Source of the DNA: CAZYSK01 sp964649415
Lineage (GTDB): Bacteria; Chloroflexota; Anaerolineae; B4-G1
NCBI GenBank assembly: GCA_964649415.1
Contig: CAZYSK010000090.1
Span: forward strand, 1-22,631
DNA: 22,631 nt
Direction: 5' to 3'
Made by a program: the position numbers and the translations under genes. Every line of letters begins with the position of its first letter. The stretch's first letter is position 1. Below the pieces are notes generated by a model. That model made no database searches and was not told where the DNA came from. It saw only the letters and a program-made list of their open reading frames with translations. Positions 15,118 to 22,631 of this stretch are shown piece by piece.

Positions 15118-16458
15118 CTAGAATTGATTGGGCACCATTCCCAAAAGTGTCTGCGGGGTTTCAAACAGAATCTGCCGGGCGATGGCCAGTGCCTGATCCA
15201 CCGAGTACTGCCCCTGCTCCACTTTCTGTGCTAGCACCTCAGTCCATTGCTTCCGCACCAAGACCGACTTGGCATACAGCCAGTCGAAGCAGTAGGCATC
15301 GCTGAAAAAACCAATCTGCTTGTTGGCCGCGACCATGTCGAGCCGATCACTAATCACTTTCCGCATGATGCCGGGGAAAAAGTTATGCCACCAATAAGCC
15401 GCCAGGGAGTAATTCGGTAGTTCCCGAGCCAGCGTGCACAATGACTGGTTGGCATGCTCACTGGACAGGTGAGTCTGGAACCGCAGTCGAGGGTGACGAG
15501 CGATGATCCTTGCGATTTCAAAGATCGTGTCCTGGCGCAACTTGCTCCCTGTCTCAAACGGCAGCGGTTCCGCTCCCAGGGAGAACTGGTAGACAATCTC
15601 GTCGGTGTGAGTTTCCAGCTCTGTCAAGAAGGCATCAAAGATGTAGCTAGCATATGCATCGCGGTCGTCGGGCGTGGCCTGGCTGCGGTGAGAAAGCGCT
15701 TCTTCCATCTCCACGTCTGTCACGTCCCGGAGGGTAATGTCTGTCGAGATGTGTTGAGCTGTCGTCAGCACCTTGCCAAACGGGATGAGTGAGACATAGT
15801 GCACGACGGCATCCCTAACGTCCTGAACCGTGTGAATGGTGCGATCTGGCTCCGGCCTGCTCGAACCCAGTGTAACCGAAACAGGCACGCCTGGTTCCGT
15901 CGCGCTCCAGGTGCGCTCCAGCTCATACAGTGGAATGTCATTCATCCCCCACTGAGCACGCGTGAAAAACGCCCACTCCAGAGAGTATTGAAAGATATCA
16001 TCAGCAGAACCATCCCGGCCCCTCCACAGCTCAGTGGAGACACGGCGTACGCCCGCTTTCTTCAGAATCTCGCGCGGCCAACTTGGATCTGCAGCCCGCT
16101 CTCGGATGATCGCATCAATCCGGCGCCAGTTATCTGGTGCAATGGGCTCCGTCCAGTCGTACAGATCACGAAGGATGACGCGCACCAGCCAGAAACAACT
16201 GGTGTTCTGAATGTAGCGCAAGTAGGGCAGCGCTTCGATGATCCGGGCCTCTGCCTCAGCATCATCTGGATCTTCTGAGAGACGAGCGCGGCTTGGGCAC
16301 CCTGCGCTGGTGAGATCTGACATGACCATGTGGTAGAGCAACACATCGTGAAGGCCACGGGCCGAAAGGTGAGCTGCATCACAATGGGTGTGCACGTCAA
16401 TCAGCGGAGTGGCGTCCAAACCTTGTTGCAGGGTTGTCCAAAGTTCACTGTTTGGCAT
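15118..16458 (-). CDS. Uronate-isomerase-like amidohydrolase 1
   Basis: A 446-residue amidohydrolase-superfamily protein related to uronate isomerase (UxaC). The metal motif DVHTH gives His23 and His25. His330 lies in FQTH, WWHN is at 356-359 (compare WWFN in UxaC), and the Asp in GFFSDAY is Asp387 (compare the TDS motif of UxaC). Uronate isomerases interconvert hexuronates and keto-uronates, but divergence suggests another sugar or sugar acid. A strong AAGGAGG is 6 bases before the ATG at 16458; the open frame upstream of this is a shadow inside the kinase gene. It shares its C-terminal layout and an SDLxSAG motif (47-53) with the protein at 20200-21510, so the two are diverged paralogues. 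Confidence 0.85.
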   Translation of the reverse strand: MPNSELWTTLQQGLDATPLIDVHTHCDAAHLSARGLHDVLLYHMVMSDLTSAGCPSRARLSEDPDDAEAEARIIEALPYLRYIQNTSCFWLVRVILRDLYDWTEPIAPDNWRRIDAIIRERAADPSWPREILKKAGVRRVSTELWRGRDGSADDIFQYSLEWAFFTRAQWGMNDIPLYELERTWSATEPGVPVSVTLGSSRPEPDRTIHTVQDVRDAVVHYVSLIPFGKVLTTAQHISTDITLRDVTDVEMEEALSHRSQATPDDRDAYASYIFDAFLTELETHTDEIVYQFSLGAEPLPFETGSKLRQDTIFEIARIIARHPRLRFQTHLSSEHANQSLCTLARELPNYSLAAYWWHNFFPGIMRKVISDRLDMVAANKQIGFFSDAYCFDWLYAKSVLVRKQWTEVLAQKVEQGQYSVDQALAIARQILFETPQTLLGMVPNQF

Positions 16459-16498
16459 CGGAATCCTCCTTGGGGAATAGACTGATCGTGTTGTGGTA

Positions 16499-17521
16499 CT
16501 AGAACATCTCGCGGAACCGATCCAATACCTGCCGACGGGTGGCTGTGCCCGTCGTGCCGATTTGCTGAACGGTGATAGAAGCCACCAAATTGCCCACGAA
16601 CGCAGCCTCCGCCGGATTCGCACCAGCGCACAGCGCAGAAGTGATTCCTGCCAAGACGCTGTCGCCCGCGCCGACGATGTCAATGGGCCCAGTCACAGAT
16701 ATACCCGGCACGTGCTGCATTCCCTCTCCTGTGAAAACCAGGATGCCATCTGGACCGACCGTGACCAACACGGGGCGCCGTGTCAACTCAAAGAGGGCCG
16801 CTCCGGCTTTCTCCGCCTCTCCGCGCTCATACCTTTCCTTGTCCGGACCACCGTCGGCGCGCACTGCTTCCCGCATGTTCGGCTTCAGAATCACGTTGCG
16901 AAACAGACTAATGCGCTCACGCGAGTCAATGACAATGGTTAGCCCCGCGAGATCCTTCCCTAACTCTGCCAGCACACCCCGCACCCGGTCGGTGATCACG
17001 CCATGGTTGGGCTCTGGCACCTGGTCGGACACTACGATCCCATCCACCCCTGGTGACAGATCACGTAACCGCTCGATGATCTGCTCTTCAAGCGGATTTG
17101 GTGTCGGCACGCGATTCTTCACGTCGATCCGATTCAACTCGTGCACCCTGCCATCCAGCTCGTGCATCATCGGCTTGATGTACGTTGGGGTCACACGGTC
17201 CGGGTATTCCACCATAGGCCCGATATCTACGCCCTTCACCGCCAGCTCGCGCTTCAGTTCATACCCCGCCCCATCGTCACCGATGATGCCTAACGCGGTC
17301 ACACCCACATCCAGCGCCCGCAGATTGTTTGTGACTGTCCCTGCCACACCCGGGCTGCAGCGTATGCTTGTTACCTGATACGTCTCTAGGCCGGTCTCCA
17401 GCGACGGTTCTTTCAGCCTACGGTCAAGCTCTAGGTATTTGTCCAAGAAGAAATCGCCCGCAGCCAGAAGGCGAATCTGGGGGAACCGGTCTAGCAGTTG
17501 GGTGAGCCGTGCCTCGTCCAT
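16499..17521 (-). CDS. PfkB kinase resembling the HldE/RfaE kinase domain
   Basis: A 340-residue PfkB-family kinase resembling the N-terminal kinase domain of HldE (D-glycero-beta-D-manno-heptose-7-phosphate 1-kinase). Features are GDFFLDKYL (22-30), PGVAGTVTNNL (57-67), LKPN (212-215) and the active-site motif DIVGAGDS (281-288, catalytic Asp287). There is no C-terminal cytidylyltransferase domain; the protein ends soon after the kinase fold. The ATG at 17521 has GGGAG 5 bases upstream and is preferred over the ATG at 17542, which overlaps the upstream stop. It sits between the deoxyhypusine-synthase-like gene and the uronate-isomerase-like gene. Heptose phosphate is one possible substrate. 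Confidence 0.87.
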   Translation of the reverse strand: MDEARLTQLLDRFPQIRLLAAGDFFLDKYLELDRRLKEPSLETGLETYQVTSIRCSPGVAGTVTNNLRALDVGVTALGIIGDDGAGYELKRELAVKGVDIGPMVEYPDRVTPTYIKPMMHELDGRVHELNRIDVKNRVPTPNPLEEQIIERLRDLSPGVDGIVVSDQVPEPNHGVITDRVRGVLAELGKDLAGLTIVIDSRERISLFRNVILKPNMREAVRADGGPDKERYERGEAEKAGAALFELTRRPVLVTVGPDGILVFTGEGMQHVPGISVTGPIDIVGAGDSVLAGITSALCAGANPAEAAFVGNLVASITVQQIGTTGTATRRQVLDRFREMF

Positions 17522-17538
17522 CTTTCTCCCAATCTCCT

Positions 17539-18510
17539 TCATTCCTGATCTAGCAAGTTCACCACGTGCCGGTACAGGTTGCAGAAGGTAACCTGGTGGT
17601 CACCCTGGATGTAAAAACTCTCGCCCCCGTCTGCCACTGTCCGGACCAGGATGGTCTTGTACGGGCGGAAGTAATAGCGGAACTCTGTCTTCGGGGCCTC
17701 GTGATTTGTATAGTCTCCCAGGTCAATCAAATCGAAGACCGCAGTCGTGAAGTGCCGGATTATCCGTCCCTCTTGATGTGCCACGTTGCGAGCCATCGCC
17801 AGGGCCTTGAGGTATACCTCCGGCCCCATCACGGCCGTGCCAAAGTTTAGGAACACCCCTCCCTCCAAACTGGACACGGTCTGCGCAAACACTAGAAAGT
17901 CGTGATATGAAGCGGCCCCCAGCGCAGCCCCATCGCAGTTGGGATGTTCGTGGATGATGTCATAGCCGATGCCGATGTGGACTGTTATAGGTACGTGTAG
18001 ACGATAGCCGGCAGCCACGACACTGATATCCCGATGAGGAAACTCTTCCTCTTCGATCATGCGGCCTACGGCCTCACCGTACCCAATCCCTTCACAGGCG
18101 GCCGCCTGGATGGCTTCGTGTATGCGACCGGTCTCTCGCCAAAGCCCGAACTGCCCCTCCTTGATGTACCGCGCCACGCTCTCCGTGGTCGCGCCGATAA
18201 GCGCTAACTCGAAGTCATGGATGGGACCAGCTCCATTCATGGCAACGTGTGTGATGACTCCCCGCTCCATCAGGTCTATGATGAACCGAGAGACCCCACG
18301 CCTTAGCACGTGGGCGCCCATCATCAGGATGACTGGTTTGTGGTGGCGATGTGCTTCAGCCATGCGTTGGGCAATGGCGACCAGATCCTTGTTGTCGAAA
18401 GGAGGCAGGTCCACATCCAGAGGGAGAATGATATCCAAGGTCCTGTCATTGACACGCTCAGAGAGAGGCCGCAGTCTCAGACGGCTGCGGTCGAACACTG
18501 GATACGACAT
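17539..18510 (-). CDS. Deoxyhypusine-synthase-like protein of unknown function
   Basis: A 323-residue protein with a Rossmann-like layout distantly resembling deoxyhypusine synthase. Conserved-looking elements are ILMMGAHVLRRG (61-72), HVAMNGAGPIHDFELALIGA (88-107) and TVHIGIGYDIIHEHP. The C-terminal lysine region of true deoxyhypusine synthases is not recognisable, and bacteria lack eIF5A, so hypusine formation is unlikely. Related proteins occur beside sedoheptulose-7-phosphate isomerase and heptose kinase genes in other bacteria (from memory). AAGGAG is 8 bases before the ATG. The order here (SIS, HAD, this gene, kinase) suggests a step in sugar-phosphate processing, possibly NAD-dependent. 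Confidence 0.75.
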   Translation of the reverse strand: MSYPVFDRSRLRLRPLSERVNDRTLDIILPLDVDLPPFDNKDLVAIAQRMAEAHRHHKPVILMMGAHVLRRGVSRFIIDLMERGVITHVAMNGAGPIHDFELALIGATTESVARYIKEGQFGLWRETGRIHEAIQAAACEGIGYGEAVGRMIEEEEFPHRDISVVAAGYRLHVPITVHIGIGYDIIHEHPNCDGAALGAASYHDFLVFAQTVSSLEGGVFLNFGTAVMGPEVYLKALAMARNVAHQEGRIIRHFTTAVFDLIDLGDYTNHEAPKTEFRYYFRPYKTILVRTVADGGESFYIQGDHQVTFCNLYRHVVNLLDQE

Positions 18511-18613
18511 AGCAGTACTCCTTATCTGCTCTGCTTTTATCTTCCGATACTTGTGGATAACGTCCTAAAGGTGCACTTGCACAAATCAGGCCCCTGTGGA
18601 CGGGCAACTGTCC

Positions 18614-19459
18614 TTAAGCTTCCCCCCACAAATAAGCCATTAACGTCTCATACTCGCGAAAATCTGGAATGATCAGGTCTGCACCAGCCTGGATGAGACG
18701 CTCTCGTTTCCAGGCGTTGATGCCTTCTCGCGTCGCCTCGTTGGTGGCCACGCCGACGGCGATGCCGCCCGCCGCTTTCGTGTCCTCAATCTCAACAAAA
18801 CCGTCGCCAAACGCGAGCAGATTTGGCCCCGAGAGACGATTCTCCTTCAAAATCCGCGCAATGACCATCCGTTTGGAAAAGTTCCGATAATCGTCCAGCG
18901 CGCCGTAGATATAGTCGCCAAAGTACTGATTCAGGCCAAGGGCCCCTGCCTCGTCAAGAACATAAGGACGATCCGTGCCGCTGGCCAAGTAGCAGATCAC
19001 GTCGCGGGCCTGCATGGCTTTCAGGATATCCAGCGCGCCAGGCACCGTCAATTCCTCTGCCGAGCGCTGACCGGCTTTCAGTTCGGCTACACGGTCCTTT
19101 ATTCGGGTCCAGAGCCGCGCCAGGTACTCATACTTGTATTCCATCGGGTCGAGAGGGGACGCGCCTCGTTTCTCTACCTCTTCGGCCAACTGGATCATCT
19201 GGTAGATGGTCTGTTTGCCGGTTAGCCGTGTCACGAACTCTGTAACGACGCACGTGAGCTCAGCTTCGCTCTCGTGGGCCGGTGTCTCCAGCAACAGCTC
19301 AACCATCATCGGGATCATCACACCCTGCCAGCCCTCGCGGATGAGGGAAACAGTGCCATCGAAGTCAAACAGTGCGAAGCGGATGCGACCGCGCTCTATA
19401 TGATCGTTGACGATCTCAATGTTCGTCCCTGGCAGAAATGACGCTGCTTCAACCGGCAT
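18614..19459 (-). CDS. HAD-superfamily phosphatase
   Basis: A 281-residue HAD hydrolase with motif I FDFDGT (31-36; Asp32 nucleophile, Asp34 acid/base), a large helical cap, motif II LASGTD, a Lys-bearing motif III and motif IV FGDGFVEIED. It should dephosphorylate a small phosphorylated metabolite. It starts 3 bases after the SIS gene stop and has GAGG 8 bases before the ATG, so it is coupled to the isomerase. In heptose synthesis a HAD protein (GmhB) removes the C7 phosphate, but GmhB is shorter and of a different HAD subtype, so this link comes only from context. Confidence 0.88.
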   Translation of the reverse strand: MPVEAASFLPGTNIEIVNDHIERGRIRFALFDFDGTVSLIREGWQGVMIPMMVELLLETPAHESEAELTCVVTEFVTRLTGKQTIYQMIQLAEEVEKRGASPLDPMEYKYEYLARLWTRIKDRVAELKAGQRSAEELTVPGALDILKAMQARDVICYLASGTDRPYVLDEAGALGLNQYFGDYIYGALDDYRNFSKRMVIARILKENRLSGPNLLAFGDGFVEIEDTKAAGGIAVGVATNEATREGINAWKRERLIQAGADLIIPDFREYETLMAYLWGEA

Positions 19460-19462
19460 TCT

Positions 19463-20023
19463 CTATACCTCAACCTGGTTGGCGATGGCGGAGGAGATGA
19501 GATGCGTCAGCACCGTATGTACGTCTTCGATCTGCTGCATCGGGTCGCACGGAACGACCAGACACACGTTGCACCGTCCGCGCATTTCACCCCCGTCCCG
19601 GGCGGTAAGGCCAACTGCCACCATGCCTCGTTCCTGGGCCAGATCCAATGCCCGGAGCACGTTCACCGAACGCCCGCTGCCGCTGATGGCGACCAACACA
19701 TCGCCTGGTTCGGCCAGTGCATCGAGCTGTTCCTCAAAGATGGTCTCATAGCCACAGTCGTTGGCGTAGGCCAGCATCACAGGGATATTGTCGGTGAGCG
19801 CGATGGCCTTCATCCGCGGCTTGTCCTCACACACAGTGCTCTTGATCAGATCGTTGGCAAAGTGAGAGGCGGTCGCCGCGCTGCCGCCATTCCCGATGAT
19901 GAAAATGTGTCTGCGTTCCATTCTGGCTTGTTTCAGAACGTTGATGATCTGAGCAACCTGATCCTGCGGAACGTTGTGCAGAATGGCTGCAACTTGATCC
20001 AGATAACTTTCGATGTACGACAT
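19463..20023 (-). CDS. SIS-domain sugar isomerase, GmhA-like
   Basis: A 186-residue SIS-domain protein close to sedoheptulose-7-phosphate isomerase GmhA in length and motifs. GNGGSAATASHFANDL is at 44-59, ISGSGRSVN at 113-121, and QIEDVHTVLTH (164-174) carries the Gln and His ligands. The catalytic Glu of E. coli GmhA (HFAEEL, Glu65) is Asp58 here, which may alter specificity or activity. AAGGG precedes the ATG by 10 bases. It starts the SIS-HAD-DHS-like-kinase unit. It may act on sedoheptulose-7-phosphate or another ketose phosphate. Confidence 0.88.
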   Translation of the reverse strand: MSYIESYLDQVAAILHNVPQDQVAQIINVLKQARMERRHIFIIGNGGSAATASHFANDLIKSTVCEDKPRMKAIALTDNIPVMLAYANDCGYETIFEEQLDALAEPGDVLVAISGSGRSVNVLRALDLAQERGMVAVGLTARDGGEMRGRCNVCLVVPCDPMQQIEDVHTVLTHLISSAIANQVEV

Positions 20024-20199
20024 AACCTATCCCTTTCTCGATCAACTGTGTGATCTAAACCCGTAGACCTCTGCCTCAAGCAACTCGGGGGATCTGATCG
20101 GCAAGGTCATAGCAGAGACTGCTGTAGCCGTTGTGGTGTCAGAATCGCCGCAGAGTGCGAAACGCAGGCCTAGGGGCTGCCTTGATGATGCTGCATGAA
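20024..20199 (-). other. Gap between amidohydrolase 2 and the SIS gene
   Basis: 176 bases without a gene. A small hairpin AGCAG/CTGCT (20111-20123) is present. No clear promoter or terminator is visible. Confidence 0.3.
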
Positions 20200-21510
20200 C
20201 TAGCTGGACAACTGGAAGAACTGTGCAGCATTGTCGTGCAGTAACTTGCGAGCCAGGGCAATGGCTTCATCTTCACTCAGATAGCCCGTCTCGACTTTCT
20301 CCGTCAAGACCTCCGCGACGTCGTTGCGAGCCATGCACGCGTGCGAGTAGGCCCCTTCGACAAAGATGTAATCGCCGCCAAAGGCAAAGATCTTGTTCGC
20401 GGGCACCGTCTCAATCCATTCGTGCAGCGTCTGCCTGGCGACCCAGGGCGATATGACGTGCAGCCAGCACAAATCAACGTAGGCATTCGGAAAGTCCTTG
20501 CCCAGCGTCGCCATCTCACTCTGGTACGGATAGCCGGCGTGGAAGAGGTCGAAACGAGCCTCACGGTATTCAAGCAGCAGATTGGCCAGGTGCAACGGGT
20601 TGGACTGAGCTAGAAAGTTGCCGTTGCCTTCCTGCAGCCCGGTGTGGAACTGAATGGGCAAGTGGTTCTCGATAGCACGCTGGATCGCCTGATGCATCAG
20701 ATAATCCTGCAGCGGCTTGCCCTCAGTCCACGACACAGGCGGTTGTTGCACGTGGGCGTCCAAAGGGGCAGGGAAGTCGCTCAGCTTGTTGAACACACGC
20801 TCGGCATCCGCCTTTGCCGTTTTCTCGAAGTGCAGCGTGCGGCTGTAAGCCAACTGCACCTTCACTGCAACAACGCCCTCACGAATCGCCTGGTTGAAAG
20901 CAACGTCCATTGCCCGTAGCAGATTATCCAAAGAGTGGATGGTCACGCCGGTCTTATTCTCCAGCACTCTCAGCTCCAGCCGGTTACACGGCGTGACAAA
21001 GTTATGAATCGGCAGTACAGGCGCAAAAAAGCGGCGGTCAATTCTCTCTACAGGCGTCGGATCAATATGCTGGAGTGGGTGCAGAATAGACAAGGCGATG
21101 TTGGCCCGTTTCTTGAGGACGTATTCGTACCACCCGCTGTGATTGGATGCAGCGATCTTTCCAGACAGATCCTGGTATGTCGTCTCGTTGATGTCTTCTA
21201 CGTCGAAGAGGTCACGTGCAGCCAGGAGTAGCGCCCGGCCGTAACCGGTGGTCCGTACATGCTCCCAGAACGGTACAAACTGAGCCCAGCGCTCATCCAG
21301 CGGCCTGTCAGGATCACGTACCATTTCCAATGTGTCCTCGGACATCCCTGCTGACACGAGGTCGCTTGAGGTATAGTGAGACAGCCAATAGAAGAGATCA
21401 ATTTTCTGCTCTAGCCGCCACTGCTCACTAACCAAATGCTCGTGAGTATCAATCAACGGGATGGTTTCGATTTCTTCGCGGATACGCTTACGCGACTTTG
21501 TGATTTCCAT
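20200..21510 (-). CDS. Uronate-isomerase-like amidohydrolase 2
   Basis: A 436-residue amidohydrolase-superfamily protein. Metal-site motifs are DTHEH (His23, His25), His289 in IQFHTG, His324 in LFHAGYP and Asp380 in FAFGGDY; Lys217 in VKVQ could be a carbamylated or active-site lysine. The layout fits the amidohydrolase-2/uronate isomerase group. It is a diverged paralogue of the protein at 15118-16458: both share SDLxSAG early (here 49-55) and a long C-terminal block after the metal Asp ending in a similar helix. AAAGGA is 6 bases before the ATG. First gene of the minus-strand cluster and downstream of its own promoter. Substrate unknown; a lactonase or isomerase of a sugar acid is possible. 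Confidence 0.86.
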   Translation of the reverse strand: MEITKSRKRIREEIETIPLIDTHEHLVSEQWRLEQKIDLFYWLSHYTSSDLVSAGMSEDTLEMVRDPDRPLDERWAQFVPFWEHVRTTGYGRALLLAARDLFDVEDINETTYQDLSGKIAASNHSGWYEYVLKKRANIALSILHPLQHIDPTPVERIDRRFFAPVLPIHNFVTPCNRLELRVLENKTGVTIHSLDNLLRAMDVAFNQAIREGVVAVKVQLAYSRTLHFEKTAKADAERVFNKLSDFPAPLDAHVQQPPVSWTEGKPLQDYLMHQAIQRAIENHLPIQFHTGLQEGNGNFLAQSNPLHLANLLLEYREARFDLFHAGYPYQSEMATLGKDFPNAYVDLCWLHVISPWVARQTLHEWIETVPANKIFAFGGDYIFVEGAYSHACMARNDVAEVLTEKVETGYLSEDEAIALARKLLHDNAAQFFQLSS

Positions 21511-21521
21511 CGCTATCCTTT

Positions 21522-21543
21522 CGATCCGTTTGCGATACGTTTA
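21522..21543. repeat. Tandem 11-base repeat, candidate operator
   Basis: CGATCCGTTTG is followed directly by CGATACGTTTA (9 of 11 identical), between the amidohydrolase 2 start and its promoter. A third similar copy, GGATACGCTTA, lies inside the gene at 21480-21490. The 11-base period places repeats on one helix face, as seen in DeoR-family operators. Binding is inferred. Confidence 0.4.
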
Positions 21544-21576
21544 TGAAATCCTCTCTACCGCCGCCCGCAGGCGCTC

Positions 21577-21604
21577 ATTATAACCACTTCTGGCGAAAGC
21601 ACAA
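21577..21604 (-). promoter_or_regulatory. Promoter of the minus-strand catabolic cluster
   Basis: On the minus strand a perfect -10 TATAAT (21582-21577) follows TTGTGC (21604-21599) after 16 bases. Transcription would start near 21570 and run 60 bases into the amidohydrolase 2 gene and the SIS-HAD-DHS-like-kinase genes. Confidence 0.6.
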
Positions 21605-21657
21605 GAAACCGTGTTCACGAGGAGCGCTCCCCATAATTCTGTCAGACCATACAAGTA

Positions 21658-21675
21658 ACCTCGGTGACCTCGGTG
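21658..21675. repeat. Tandem 9-base repeat
   Basis: ACCTCGGTG is repeated twice exactly, just past the PAP2-like gene stop. No function can be assigned. Confidence 0.5.
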
Positions 21676-21697
21676 AAATAAGCGATGTGCACCGAGC

Positions 21698-22414
21698 TTA
21701 CCTCCCGTACACCAGGAAAAGCGCGGCCAGCAAGATGATCGCGCCTAGCAATGCGCCGGCGATGGTCTGGGCCAAGGTGTGGCGGCCTAGTCGCACGCGC
21801 GACCAAGCGATGAGTGGTACGCCGATCATCATCGGCAACGGCGACCCCACCAGAGACCAGATCAAGGTCCCGACGCTGGCCGCGGCGGCCGTGTGCACGC
21901 TGATCTTCCAGCGCAGCGTGATGCCGAAGATGATCGCCATCTGCAGCCACAACGCACCGGCCAGGATGACCATCGGCACGGGCGCCTTGCCCAGCATCAG
22001 CGTCAGCCAGGCCAACCCACCACACCCTATGGTGAAGAGCAGGGGCCGCTTACGCTGTTGGCGAAGCTGCACATCCAGATCGGTGACCGTGCCCCGGCGC
22101 ACCAAACAGACCAGATAGAACAGCGGGGTCAGAATAGCGAGAAATACGTAAGTTCCAGCCCACATCCAAGCACGGGAACCGGAAAGCGCCGACGCGGAAA
22201 CCGCCAGGGCACCAGAGGTGAGCACAGGCGGACTGCCGACCTGCGAGACCACATAGGCCAGGCGTCCATCCCAGGCCTTGGGGAACGCGCTGTCAACGGC
22301 CACAGGGATCACTGGCCCATGTCTGTCTTCCAAGTCAACTTGCTCGCCTTCTCCAACAATGCTCTCCCCGAGGAGAGGAGCCGCGAGGCAAGAGTCTGCC
22401 CCCGATACATCCAT
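21698..22414 (-). CDS. PAP2-like membrane phosphatase family protein
   Basis: An integral membrane protein with about five hydrophobic segments in its C-terminal 180 residues. PAP2-like motifs are KISVHTA (histidine region) and SRVRLGRHTLAQTIAG near the end, with an RQQRKRP stretch before the second membrane segment. PAP2 enzymes dephosphorylate lipid or prenyl phosphates. The start is uncertain: the ATG at 22414 (238 residues) is listed, but its first 40 or so residues are hydrophilic and unlike the family, and GTG codons near 22312 could be the true start. The frame is open to a TTG at 22468, which overlaps the transposase remnant. No relation to the sugar genes is evident. Confidence 0.65.
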   Translation of the reverse strand: MDVSGADSCLAAPLLGESIVGEGEQVDLEDRHGPVIPVAVDSAFPKAWDGRLAYVVSQVGSPPVLTSGALAVSASALSGSRAWMWAGTYVFLAILTPLFYLVCLVRRGTVTDLDVQLRQQRKRPLLFTIGCGGLAWLTLMLGKAPVPMVILAGALWLQMAIIFGITLRWKISVHTAAAASVGTLIWSLVGSPLPMMIGVPLIAWSRVRLGRHTLAQTIAGALLGAIILLAALFLVYGR

Positions 22415-22443
22415 ACTTACGTGCATTTCCTCGTCGTGTAACG

Positions 22444-22631
22444 CTATAGCCGCATCACTCCATCGCAATGGTGTACCCCGTCACGGCTCAACGTCCGTAG
22501 GGGTATTAAAACCCAATCATATTCTTGCCAATGGACAGAGTCCAGCTCAACTTGTAGGCCATTTTGACCATGGGGTGAACTGAACACCCCCGTGGCGTAG
22601 CCATAGAGCAACAAGCCCAACAGAATCTCGG
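22444..22631 (-). pseudogene. Partial transposase, IS1182/IS5-type N-terminal region
   Basis: Read from the window edge on the minus strand, a frame encodes ILLGLLLYGYATGVFSS, which matches the hallmark of the DUF772/InsH-like N-terminal region of IS1182-type transposases. After this the frame loses resemblance and stops at 22444-22446; the expected continuation seems partly recoverable in another frame, suggesting a frameshift. The 5' part lies outside the window. It is a decayed or truncated insertion sequence next to the PAP2-like gene. Confidence 0.6.

Noticed and set aside
16572..17378. 268-residue plus-strand open frame
   Set aside because: It is antisense to the HldE-like kinase and rich in Ser, Thr and Pro; no domain.
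1..22631. CRISPR array or defence system
   Set aside because: No regularly spaced repeats and no Cas, nuclease or restriction-type proteins were seen.

Overview
The window reads as a carbohydrate-catabolism island from a moderately GC-rich bacterium, most likely Chloroflexota (Anaerolineae-like). The evidence for this is the Tat-type lipoprotein solute-binding protein with an Ala/Pro/Glu-rich linker after the lipobox, the mix of GH4, URO-D-like and uronate-isomerase-like proteins, and TTGACN-N17-TATAAT promoters. The placement is inferred from style; there is no rRNA or marker gene in the window.

Layout. (1) Positions 1-590 hold no convincing gene. They hold a perfect-consensus sigma70 promoter (67-95) followed by a run of strong hairpins (151-311), so a structured RNA or long leader lies ahead of the first gene. 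(2) Plus-strand operon, 591-6535: GH4 glycosidase with a CHEV motif, type I sulfatase, mannose-6-phosphate-isomerase-like cupin, mannitol-1-phosphate-5-dehydrogenase-like enzyme, and a RuBisCO-like protein (RLP) that has lost key RuBisCO residues. (3) Minus-strand genes, 21510 down to 6763, converging on the plus operon. In transcription order these are: uronate-isomerase-like amidohydrolase 2; SIS (GmhA-like) isomerase; HAD phosphatase; deoxyhypusine-synthase-like protein; HldE-like PfkB kinase; uronate-isomerase-like amidohydrolase 1; DeoR regulator with its own strong promoter; ABC sugar-binding lipoprotein; two ABC permeases; class I DeoC/FbaB-type aldolase; PfkB kinase; URO-D-like protein; TIM-barrel sugar isomerase/epimerase. 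(4) At the right edge, a PAP2-like membrane protein and the decayed N-terminal part of an IS1182/IS5-type transposase mark the probable end of the island.

Working model (inference). Sulfated or glycosidic substrates are trimmed by the sulfatase and GH4 enzyme. Sugar enters through the ABC transporter, whose ATPase is not encoded here. It is isomerised (TIM barrel, uronate-isomerase-like proteins, SIS protein), phosphorylated (two PfkB kinases), oxidised (MtlD-like), processed by the RLP and cleaved by the class I aldolase, with DeoR control. The combination of MtlD-like enzyme + RLP + aldolase with a GmhA/HAD/HldE-kinase 'heptose-type' module lacking a nucleotidyltransferase matches no complete pathway I know. 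It is the best candidate here for an undescribed system.
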